NCBI GenBank assembly: GCA_027717645.1
Contig: JALLOG010000005.1
Coordinates: 1-59,818 of the forward strand
Direction: 5' to 3'
Origin: Desulfobacterota bacterium AH_259_B03_O07
Lineage (GTDB): Bacteria; Desulfobacterota_D; UBA1144; Nemesobacterales; CSP1-2
DNA length: 59,818 bases
Each line of letters starts with the position of its first letter. The first letter of the stretch is position 1. Below are positions 21,241 to 29,939 of the stretch, one piece after another. The position numbers and the translations under genes were made by a program. The notes below the pieces were generated by a model. It worked only from the letters and a program-made list of their open reading frames with translations. It was not told where the DNA came from and did not search any database.

Positions 21241-21620
21241 TACCCATTAACGTTATTTAAAAATTTTTATTATTGAATTTTGGTATTCTTTCCTACTTAA
21301 TGTAAGTTGTAACCGCTCTCCTTTTACCCCTGTGGAGTTATTAATTCAACACTTACTATGAATTTATTGCTGAAAAGCTTTAATGGCGGTTTGCCTGGCG
21401 GGCGCTTTGCGTCCGCGAGAACTATTAATCATGTGGAAACATTCCTTGGAAAAGTTACTTACACAAAAGGTTTACACCAATATCGAAAAAGCATTATAAT
21501 TTTGCATATGTACACCATTTTACTAAGAATGATGCTAATTCTAATCTCAGTTAGTCTGGATAAACGCCAATACCTATAAACACGTAGGAGAGGAAGTTAA
21601 CGAAAAAACACCGTATAAAG

Positions 21621-21652
21621 GGGTCACCTCTATAGGTGAACCCTTCTTTTTT
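21621..21652 (+). terminator. probable Rho-independent terminator-like hairpin upstream of the PAS gene
   Basis: gggtcacc-tctata-ggtgaaccc followed by ttctttttt. Confidence 0.6.
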
Positions 21653-21687
21653 AAACAAGAAAAGAGACAGATGATTAGGAGGCCACC

Positions 21688-22035
21688 ATGTATAAAATTA
21701 AACAATTGGAAGTATTCACTGATATGCCATTTGCGGTGTTTGTAAAAGATGAGGAAGGCAAATATGTTTGGTGTAATAAATTTTTCTTTGGTCTAGCCGG
21801 AGTGGGTTCGCCTGAAGAAGTTATAGGAAAGACTGACTATGATCAGGTTTGGTCTGAAATTGCAGAAGATATAAGAAGAGTTGATAAAGAAGTACTCGAG
21901 AAAGGTAAAACCATTAATTTACAACAGCAGGCCAAAATAGCTGGGAGAGGGCTGATTACAGAAAACGTCTGTAAATTTTCAGCCACACTAGAAGGAAAGA
22001 AATGTCTTTTTGGTGTGTCCATAATTCCAGACTAA
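21688..22035 (+). CDS. standalone PAS-domain protein
   Basis: DMPFAVFVKDEEGKYVWCNKFFFGLAGVGSPEEVIGKTDYDQVW is PAS-like; RBS aggagg just upstream; no output domain. Confidence 0.78.
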   Translation: MYKIKQLEVFTDMPFAVFVKDEEGKYVWCNKFFFGLAGVGSPEEVIGKTDYDQVWSEIAEDIRRVDKEVLEKGKTINLQQQAKIAGRGLITENVCKFSATLEGKKCLFGVSIIPD

Positions 22036-22339
22036 AAATAGATTAGAGATTCTAACCTCATCCAGCCAGCGACCCAGCCCCATTCATATAATAAAATCAG
22101 CAGGTTAGGAATGATTTCAAGTTGCATTATGGTGGTATTGTGTTCTAGCTGCTACCTTATAATACCGCCATTCAAATCTGGTGAATGCTTGAAAATCTAA
22201 CTATTAAGGTGCATCTAGAATCAGGGTTTGACTATTAATAAGCCTAACTTAAACGGATTTTGACAAAAGGGGAGCAGTACATATTTGTTGAGTATAGCTT
22301 TTTATTCTGATAAATTAGAATCAAAATATTGAACTAGCG

Positions 22340-22367
22340 AATTCCCTGTAGCTTGCTGCAGGGAATT
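22340..22367. repeat. short palindromic repeat, copy A
   Basis: aattccctgtagcttgctgcagggaatt. Confidence 0.7.
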
Positions 22368-22424
22368 TCATTAAAATGGGATAAACAATCTTAAAACTCG
22401 TTCTTAGAAATTAGGAGGTGTTAC

Positions 22425-23642
22425 ATGTCGATAGCAGAGCCGTTCTCGCCTCAGGAGGTTTTTTTAGGTAAAGATGCAGGTGAGAAAATAGTTCCCAATG
22501 TGCTTATTTCTTCCCAAAGATACATTCAAGGGGATGGAGTAATCGCACATTTAGGGCGATACCTATCCATTATTCAAAGTATCCGCCCTGCAATATTGAT
22601 CTCCGAAGGTGGTATGAGAAGAATAGGTGACAAGATATTAGAAAGTCTTAGAAAAGCTAAGATTGAGCCAGTTGTTGTTACCTTTATGGGTGAGTCTTCC
22701 TATGAGGAAATTGATCGAGCACTAGCATTGCTAAGAACGGAAGAGGGCCCAGTAGACAGTCTTATAGCTATAGGAGGAGGCAAATGTTTGGATACGGGGA
22801 AATCTATTGCTTATCGGTTATCGATTCCTGTTGTTATTTGTCCGACTATTGTATCTAATGATGCGCCGTGTTCAGCGGTATCCGTTATTTATACTCCTGA
22901 CGGTGTCTTTAAAGAGATTGAACTATTTCCCAGCAACCCATCGATGGTAGTGGTAGACACACGCATTATTGCTCAGGCACCACTTCGCTATCTGGTATCG
23001 GGTATGGGTGATGCAATGGCCACGTGGTATGAGGCAAGAACATGTTTCGGAAATCCTAAAGCAAGAAACAATGTTGATTGCCGACCTACTATTGCAGCCA
23101 GAACGATTGCTGAGCAATGTGCAAAAACTTTGTATGAATATGGTACTGGGGCTATAGATGCTGTTAAGAATTCTCAAGTGAATGGAGACCTCGAACGTAT
23201 TGCGGAAGCGAACACGCTCCTAAGCGGGATGGGTTTTGAAAGTGGTGGCCTCGCAGCTGCCCATAGTGTTGCTGGAGGTTTAACTGTAATTTCAGAATTG
23301 CATAAGAACTATCTGCACGGTGAGATGGTGGCAATCGGATTGCTAACGCAGCTAATGTTGGAAGATCAGATTGAAGACGCAAAAGAGGTCACTAGTTTTT
23401 TTTCTGAGGTAGGGCTTCCTGTACATCTAGGGCATCTCTCATTAGATTCAAAGAGCGATATTAAAGACCTGGAAAGAGCAATGGAAGCTTCAATGAAAAA
23501 TCCTTTTATTGGGAATGAGCCGTTCGAGGTGAATCCTAAAAATCTTTTGGATTCAATTTTAAAAGCTAACGATCTGGGGAGGGAGATAGCAAGCCAGAAG
23601 GGAGATAGTGCATACCGTTCTATTCATAATTTAAAGAAATAG
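22425..23642 (+). CDS. gldA: glycerol dehydrogenase family (iron-type alcohol dehydrogenase)
   Basis: IAIGGGKCLDTGKSIAYRL, PTIVSNDAPCSAVSVIYTPDG, GMGDAMATWYEA, AHSVAGGLT...HGEMVAIG; RBS aggaggt. Confidence 0.85.
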   Translation: MSIAEPFSPQEVFLGKDAGEKIVPNVLISSQRYIQGDGVIAHLGRYLSIIQSIRPAILISEGGMRRIGDKILESLRKAKIEPVVVTFMGESSYEEIDRALALLRTEEGPVDSLIAIGGGKCLDTGKSIAYRLSIPVVICPTIVSNDAPCSAVSVIYTPDGVFKEIELFPSNPSMVVVDTRIIAQAPLRYLVSGMGDAMATWYEARTCFGNPKARNNVDCRPTIAARTIAEQCAKTLYEYGTGAIDAVKNSQVNGDLERIAEANTLLSGMGFESGGLAAAHSVAGGLTVISELHKNYLHGEMVAIGLLTQLMLEDQIEDAKEVTSFFSEVGLPVHLGHLSLDSKSDIKDLERAMEASMKNPFIGNEPFEVNPKNLLDSILKANDLGREIASQKGDSAYRSIHNLKK

Positions 23643-23797
23643 GGTTCAGTCCTGGATTTTGGAAAATCCGTGTCTGGTTCAGGTGTCGAGTTCTACGAAC
23701 TGATGAGGTCAACGAGAGAACCGGCTGATTGGAGTATTGTGTTCATATACCTTCAAAACACCAGGGACCCAAGTGGCTTCTTTGCGTATGAGTTGAT

Positions 23798-25069
23798 TTA
23801 ACTCCTTAGTGCTTTGGAAAAATAATCCACAAATTCTTTGGGTTTCATGTTTGCAGTTTGCGATAGCTTTTTTAACTTTACTTTGTTTTCGAAATCATCT
23901 TTTGTGAGTTTTATCATATATTTTTCTGCAACTTCATAGGATTCTGTATTTGTATCAACATAACGTATTCTTGTCCCACCAGTTTTCGCGTTTAGTAGTT
24001 TATTAAAATACATAGGGACCATTTTCCCCGTTTGTATAGTTATCATCGCTCCCGAGCCTCCCCCAAATAGAAATTTGACTGCGCTATAACCTAGATCACG
24101 GGCATACTTAGAATCAAAAGGGGTTGGGCGAGCAGATCTCAGCTCATATCCAATTCGTTTATCTACTATCCTGATTTTAATTTTTTTTTCTAAAAGGCGG
24201 CTTCTTGCTTGGATTTTAAGTACCTGACCAAGATCAACCTCCGAAAGCATTATCCGTCCATGTTCATCCCTTTCCAGGTCTCTTAGGTTTTCTAATTCAG
24301 ACTCATCTAACTTTTCTGTAATTCCTTCTGAAATAATTGCGACTCCATCTTCTCTTCCCATAGACAACCTTTTTATAATTGCACCTTCAAGTGTGACGAC
24401 AATTTTATTGAGTGATATTTTCTCTTCACCAAACTCCTCTGGAATGATCGTTAACGTAGCTCCAGAAGCCTTTCCAATACCAAGCGCAAGATGTCCGGTT
24501 TTCCTGCCCATTGTGACTACGAAATACCATCTGCTTGTTGTTTTTGCGTCCTCCATTAGATGTTGGACAAGCTCAGTTCCTACATGTCTCGCAGTTTCAA
24601 ACCCAAATGTTGGTATATATCCGGGAAGTGGAAGATTATTATCAATCGTCTTTGGTATATGGGCCACATTAATCTTACCTTTAGATTCTTTTTCAACCCG
24701 GCTCGCCAAAAATAATGTGCCGTCACCGCCAATTGTTACCAGATATCTGACTCGAAGGTCTTTCAAAACTCTTAAAGTATTTTTCATTCTCTGGACGGTT
24801 GAGGTCGGATCTTCTCTTGATATGCCTATTATAGACCCACCGGTTAGATGAATCCTAGATGTGTCACTGATTGTTAATCTCCGAATATGTTTTTTATCTC
24901 CATTAGCAATCCATTTGAAACCATCTTGAATTCCAATTACTTGAATGCCTCGATTTATTGCCTCAATCGTAGCCGCGCTGATCACGCCATTTATTCCAGG
25001 AGCGGGGCCCCCTCCTGCAAGTATAGCAAGTACATCTCTAGAGCCTTTTTTACTTATTGATATTGACAT
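23798..25069 (-). CDS. 6-phosphofructokinase family protein
   Basis: GGGPAPGINGVISA, TIGGDGTLFLAS, PKTIDNNLP, MGRKTGHLALGIG, E-x-RS-x-RPTPFDSKYARDLG. Confidence 0.92.
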   Translation of the reverse strand: MSISISKKGSRDVLAILAGGGPAPGINGVISAATIEAINRGIQVIGIQDGFKWIANGDKKHIRRLTISDTSRIHLTGGSIIGISREDPTSTVQRMKNTLRVLKDLRVRYLVTIGGDGTLFLASRVEKESKGKINVAHIPKTIDNNLPLPGYIPTFGFETARHVGTELVQHLMEDAKTTSRWYFVVTMGRKTGHLALGIGKASGATLTIIPEEFGEEKISLNKIVVTLEGAIIKRLSMGREDGVAIISEGITEKLDESELENLRDLERDEHGRIMLSEVDLGQVLKIQARSRLLEKKIKIRIVDKRIGYELRSARPTPFDSKYARDLGYSAVKFLFGGGSGAMITIQTGKMVPMYFNKLLNAKTGGTRIRYVDTNTESYEVAEKYMIKLTKDDFENKVKLKKLSQTANMKPKEFVDYFSKALRS

Positions 25070-25319
25070 GATTAAATAAAAGTTTAATCAGTAGTTAGTA
25101 ATCGAATTGCAGCAGTTAAAAATGTTTAAATTAGTTTAGCAGAGTTTAGTGTAAATACTAAAGACTTCGTGTATTATTGGGGAAAATACTAAAAATGGCA
25201 TTCAAAAAGCCTAAAATTTGGGCGCTACTCTAAAACAGCACAAAAAATTAAGCTTGGGTAAGAACCAGTCTCTTCAGACCTCAAATTTGTTCAGTCAATG
25301 TAACGAATAGCCAGCTAGA

Positions 25320-25520
25320 GACCGTGAGTTTAATATAAATCAAAAACCCTGCAAAGAGTTGCAGAGTATGACAGGGTAAAAAGGAAAAAATACAGTCCCA
25401 ATCCGTTTCTTCGATGTCAATTGCGAAGGGCGGACCCCTGTGGCGGTCTGAAATGAGAAATTACTTCGTCACGGAGCCTTTACTGGGCATAAGCGAAGTG
25501 CTCCTCGTTAATGACACAGC
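25320..25520. repeat. non-coding dispersed repeat region
   Basis: Contains acttcgtcacggagcc...cgaagtgctcctcgttaatgaca, resembling a widely dispersed GC-richer intergenic repeat found in many bacterial genomes. Confidence 0.45.
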
Positions 25521-25525
25521 AATAA

Positions 25526-25550
25526 CCCCCTTGCAAGCTACGGGGAATTG
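25526..25550. repeat. short palindromic repeat, copy B (reverse orientation)
   Basis: cccccttgcaagctacggggaattg; its reverse complement carries ccccgtagcttgcaagggg. Confidence 0.6.
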
Positions 25551-26075
25551 TCTAAATTAAATTACTATTATTAGACAAATTAAAGAGGGTTTTACACTGG
25601 ATACTAAAAAAGATAATGATAATTAAGTCTAGTGTCGCAAATTATAAATTTTGTCGACAAGTTAAAAGAACCCGTTATAATTATTCTACACCCTAGGTTC
25701 TTGTTCTCACCCTTCCTTTCCTAGCCCTTTCGGTTTTGGAGGACAGTTCCTAGGGTTTTCAATATATTGTTGCTAACAATTATACAACGAATTCTAACGT
25801 TATTACAATAGGTTAAATAAATTCCCTCTTTATTACGTTAAAAAATAAATATAATATTTGCGCATCGATACAATTATAGATTAAGAAGTTTATTTAAAAT
25901 TAAATTGCTAAATGGGTTAGGTTAAATTTAGTTTTGATTATTAATATTTAACGATTTCCAATCACGGTTTCCAATCAAATCCAATCTTCTTTAGTAGATT
26001 TATTCTATTCTTTTCTAGAGAGTCCTTATGGTATCTGATTCTTTGATTTTGCACCCATTTATATAAGTGATAGTT

Positions 26076-26609
26076 TTATGGTGATGGCCATTTGTTTGGG
26101 TGCTTTTTTCTGAATCTTTTTACTTCCTCATAATTCTTTTGCCATCTCTTATTCCTGTCACTTGGCACCCACTCAAAGCCGATCTCATTTAACTTTTGAA
26201 TTCTATACTTTGGAAACTTACCAACTTCTTTTACCCTTCCATAGTACCAGAGCCTATTGTAATAGCACCAACGAGCAAGTGTTCTTTCCTTTTTTTCTGT
26301 GGAAGACCAATTAGGCCATCTTTTGGGTTTTGCTTTCCTGAACTCTACAAGATTTTTATATTGCTCTTCCCATCTAATTCTGTTTTCTTTTCCTGGATTC
26401 CAAACTACACCAACCTGTTGTAGCATGTTAGCCTGTCTAGAAGACAGTTTCCCTTCTCTCTTTTTTTTTCCTTGATGAGCTAGCCATGATGCTAAACTAT
26501 ATTGTTTTGTACCCACCGCTCAAGGCCTAAGTGTTGGTAGACGTTTATATCTTTTTACAAAGTCTATGAGTTCGTCATATCTTTCCCGCCATGCCCAATT
26601 AGTTGTCAT
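26076..26609 (-). pseudogene. helicase-associated (HA) domain repeat protein interrupted by in-frame TGA
   Basis: Repeated HA-like units (WEEQYKNLVEFR...LARWCYYNR...KLNEIGFEWVP...RWQKNYEEVKRFRKKHPNKWP). Upstream of the listed ORF, the same frame continues through a TGA (26520-26522) into MTTNWAWRERYDELIDFVKRYKRLPTLRP, starting at ATG 26609 and preceded by an RBS (gaggaac). Confidence 0.7.
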
Positions 26610-26927
26610 TTTTTGTTCCTCTTTTTAATCCAGAATTATGTCTTCATAAAAAAATTTGTCTTATTGGTAGTTAGCAATATAAATCACATTTTTAGACGAA
26701 TGAACTTGACTTAATAAAGAGAGTTCAAGAATTATTTAAACATGATAAAGGTCTTAAATGGAGTAAATTTTATTCTTTAACTTATTTACTCGATAATATA
26801 ATTTAAATTATAGCATTGGCTTAGACTTGCTTTGGGTGTTTTATTATTTCATATCCCAATCATCTTCTTTTTAAACCTACAGCAAGTATTATTTCAGTTT
26901 TAATATAATGAACTATAGCGGCTGGAC

Positions 26928-27488
26928 TTGCTATTCTATGATTTAGAACTTAAAATGGTATTCGATTTTGCGCTTCAAAGTGATAAAGGGATGCTAGTAA
27001 GATTAAGAACAGATCTAATTAAAAGGCTTACTCCGATTAAGCTCTTATTAATAAATGCCGACGGCTTTCTCACCGAAAATTTAATTTCATTTTATCTAAA
27101 CAACCCCGGAATAAAAAATGGGTATCATATTAATAATTTGAAAAGGTTAGGTGTTGATAGCATTGCGTATTCAATGAAGAATTCAAATGAGATTAGTTCG
27201 ATTACCGATCGGCTTGGAATTGATTTTTTCCATCAGGGTATTTCTCAAACTGTAGATTTTTATTCCGATATCAAAAAAGAGCGTTCTGTTTTAAATGAGA
27301 ATGTGGCATGTTTTGGTTGGGATAATTCAGATATTGAGCTTATAAAGAGTGCCAACTTCTCTTTTGCTCCTGCTAACGCACCTCTCGAAGTCAAGGCTGA
27401 TTCATACTACGTAACTTATAACACTGGTGAGGATGCTGTAAGGGAAGGAGCTCACTTAATTTCTAGAGTAAAAACTTATTTCAAATAG
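26928..27488 (+). CDS. KdsC-like HAD-family protein with degraded catalytic motifs (putative pseudo-phosphatase)
   Basis: Aligns by eye over its length with KdsC-type phosphatases (IKLLLINADGFLTE..., GIDFFHQGISQ, ACFGWDNSDIELI, ADSYYVTYNTGEDAVREGAHLI), but the nucleophile Asp is Asn. Start may be an internal ATG (for example 26955). Confidence 0.7.
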   Translation: MLFYDLELKMVFDFALQSDKGMLVRLRTDLIKRLTPIKLLLINADGFLTENLISFYLNNPGIKNGYHINNLKRLGVDSIAYSMKNSNEISSITDRLGIDFFHQGISQTVDFYSDIKKERSVLNENVACFGWDNSDIELIKSANFSFAPANAPLEVKADSYYVTYNTGEDAVREGAHLISRVKTYFK

Positions 27489-27546
27489 GCGCCTTATATT
27501 ATTTACGTTTACTCAAATGCTATAGCAAAATGTTATCTGTGTTAAA

Positions 27547-28692
27547 ATGTCCTCTATGGATATTGATGCTGTTACTAAATCCGTTAAAGATAAGGCAATT
27601 GAACTAGGATTTGATATAGTAGGTGTTTCCCCGGTCAATACCTTTCCCGAAAATCAGTTTTATAAAGAGTGGCTTGCCAGGGGATTTGCGGGTGAAATGA
27701 GTTATATGGAGAGAAATCCTGAAAAAAGAGAAAACATCAAAAATATACTCCCTGATGCAATTTCAGTAATCTCCTGTGGCCTGAATTACAATACAGATTA
27801 TCCATATTCTATCGATGAGAGCGATAAAACTAGGGGGTGGATTTCTCGTTATGCATGGGGAGATGATTATCACGATTATATAAAGAATAAGTTATTATTG
27901 CTCGAAAAGCATGTTAGTAAAATTACGCCACAGGGTGTAAGATCAAAAGCATATGTAGATACCGGTCCTGTTTTGGAAAGAGTTTATGCAAAGTATTCGG
28001 GAATAGGGTGGTATGGAAAAAACACTTGCCTGATTAACCAGGATATAGGGTCGTGGATTTTTATAGGAGAGATTATTACCAATATTGAACTTGAATATGA
28101 CAATCCGGTTCCAGACAGGTGTGGTACCTGCACTATGTGTATAGATGCTTGCCCCACGGATGCTTTACGAGAACCTTACGTTTTGGATTCAAATTTATGC
28201 ATTTCTTATCTCACAATTGAACTAAAAGGGAAAATTCCGATCCGCCTGCGAGATAAAATTGACAATAACATATATGGTTGTGACATATGTCAGGACGTAT
28301 GCCCATGGAATAGAAAAGCAGAAGTTACAGAAAATCCTTATTTTACACCAAGGGCTGGATTATATAACCCCGAACTATCATATCTTTCCCAATTGACTTT
28401 GAATGATTTCAGAAATCTATTTAAGAATAGCCCAGTAAAAAGGGCTAAGAGGAAGGGTTTTATTCGAAATGTTATGGTAGCAATTGGCAATTCAGGAAAT
28501 AGAGACCTTGTTCCTTATGTCGTACAAACTCTGGAGGATGAAGATCCCCTGGTCAGGGCACATGCCGCCTGGGCTTTGTGGAAGCTCCAAGGAAAAGACG
28601 CGTACAACATTTTAACGGAACATTTGAATCTTGAAGACGATGAATTGGTAAGAGAAGATATAGAATCAATTCTGGCAGATATTGAGCTATAA
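27547..28692 (+). CDS. queG: epoxyqueuosine reductase
   Basis: CGTCTMCIDACPTDAL and CDICQDVCPWN 4Fe-4S motifs, C-terminal HEAT-like repeats. Confidence 0.94.
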   Translation: MSSMDIDAVTKSVKDKAIELGFDIVGVSPVNTFPENQFYKEWLARGFAGEMSYMERNPEKRENIKNILPDAISVISCGLNYNTDYPYSIDESDKTRGWISRYAWGDDYHDYIKNKLLLLEKHVSKITPQGVRSKAYVDTGPVLERVYAKYSGIGWYGKNTCLINQDIGSWIFIGEIITNIELEYDNPVPDRCGTCTMCIDACPTDALREPYVLDSNLCISYLTIELKGKIPIRLRDKIDNNIYGCDICQDVCPWNRKAEVTENPYFTPRAGLYNPELSYLSQLTLNDFRNLFKNSPVKRAKRKGFIRNVMVAIGNSGNRDLVPYVVQTLEDEDPLVRAHAAWALWKLQGKDAYNILTEHLNLEDDELVREDIESILADIEL

Positions 28693-28709
28693 GATCACTG
28701 GATTAGGTG

Positions 28710-28860
28710 GTCAGAAGTCAGAATCCAGAAGAGATAAATATTATAGACGCAAAATTTGCGTCTACACTGAATTCTGGCTCCTGACTTCTACCCTTTGTGT
28801 CTTAGTGCCTTTGTGGCTAACTTTTGTTTGTAATTTGGTGCTTGTAATTTGGTAATCTTG
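28710..28860. repeat. intergenic nested inverted-repeat element
   Basis: Outer arms agaagtcagaatccagaa / ttctggctcctgacttct (16/18 complementary), inner palindrome tagacgcaaa-a-tttgcgtcta (28743-28763), followed by tttgtgtcttagtgcctttgtggc and a tgtaatttggt direct repeat. Confidence 0.7.
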
Positions 28861-28889
28861 ATTTATAACTTTCCTGGAGGTTAGATCTC

Positions 28890-29312
28890 GTGCCTGATGA
28901 GCTTAAAGAGTTACTCAGTGTGAATGAAAGGTTCTACGACGCTCTTCAAAATGGGGACATGGATTTGATGGAGGAGGTTTGGTTAAAAGATGAGGACTCG
29001 AGGTGCGTTCATCCAGGCTGGCCAATCCTAATAGGTTGGGAGTCGATAAAGGAAAGTTGGAAAGACATTTTTGATGCCGGCGGACCTGTTAAAATTGAGT
29101 TATCTGAAATAAATGCTGAAGTGTCAGATGAAGTAGGCTGGATTACTTGTCTTGAGCATATCACCCATAAGGTTGGTGATGAATTAACGACTGGAATTGC
29201 TCAGACCACAAATATATATGAGCGTCGACATTCAAAGTGGCACCTTGTTCTTCACCATGCCTCGCCTGTACCAATGCGAATGAAGGATGTAGCAGAAGAG
29301 AAATTGCAGTAA
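28890..29312 (+). CDS. SnoaL-like / NTF2-like fold protein
   Basis: RFYDALQNGDMDLMEEVWLKDEDSRCVHPGWPILIGWESIKESWKDIF and C-terminal WHLVLHHASPVP are typical of SnoaL_3-like proteins. Confidence 0.8.
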   Translation: MPDELKELLSVNERFYDALQNGDMDLMEEVWLKDEDSRCVHPGWPILIGWESIKESWKDIFDAGGPVKIELSEINAEVSDEVGWITCLEHITHKVGDELTTGIAQTTNIYERRHSKWHLVLHHASPVPMRMKDVAEEKLQ

Positions 29313-29366
29313 TTAATTGAAAGAAATATTAATATAGACCATGTCAGAATTTTACGCTTCTATCTA

Positions 29367-29939
29367 TTAACAATCTAAAACTGCTTGACGAAATTCCCTA
29401 AAGCTCGGGCAACGGTTTTCTAGTTTTGATAGGTCTGATTCCCTTGCAATTTCTCTCGCTACTTCTGCTGTATAGGTCAACTTTGCATCGGAAAGTATTC
29501 TCGTAAGCCTTTCTTTGGGTTGAAAAATTGACTCGAGATCTTCATTTACCCTTGATACTGGTCTCCCAAAACGTGTCTGAGCGACTCTAGATATTGCCTC
29601 CTCATCGGCAAGAAGCCAAGTCTCAAGACTTTGTAGAATAATTACAAATTTGACTTCAAAGGTGTAATTCTGATTAGTAAATTTATTATTCATCTCCTGC
29701 AATAGACTATCGGGATCTTTATTGTCTGCATCACGAATTACTAGAGCTTTGTCAATGGGTGATCCCTGTTTCTCATAGCGAAATGATTTAAGGAATCCTA
29801 TAAATCTCTTCATTAACTGAGACTTTCCACCGCAGGGGCGTGAGATAATTTCTATTTCACTAGGAAGGCATCTAATAATTAATTCTCTAAGTACAGCTTC
29901 GTCATAGCTTCCTTCAATCACTATGCCGTATGTCGCCAT
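29367..29939 (-). CDS. DUF4276-type (TOPRIM-like) protein paired with AAA ATPase
   Basis: VIEGSYDEAVLRELI, ALVIRDADN, SLETWLLADEEAI, PSFREFRQAV; start codon overlaps the stop of the upstream ATPase (TAATG). Confidence 0.72.
   Translation of the reverse strand: MATYGIVIEGSYDEAVLRELIIRCLPSEIEIISRPCGGKSQLMKRFIGFLKSFRYEKQGSPIDKALVIRDADNKDPDSLLQEMNNKFTNQNYTFEVKFVIILQSLETWLLADEEAISRVAQTRFGRPVSRVNEDLESIFQPKERLTRILSDAKLTYTAEVAREIARESDLSKLENRCPSFREFRQAVLDC

Noticed and set aside
24393-24851. 152-aa plus-strand ORF opposite phosphofructokinase
   Set aside because: Antisense shadow; the PFK motifs are on the other strand.
26520-26522. Selenocysteine interpretation of the TGA in the HA-domain ORF
   Set aside because: HA repeats are not a redox family, no SECIS could be recognised by eye and TGA is used as a normal stop here; kept only as a nonsense/readthrough question.
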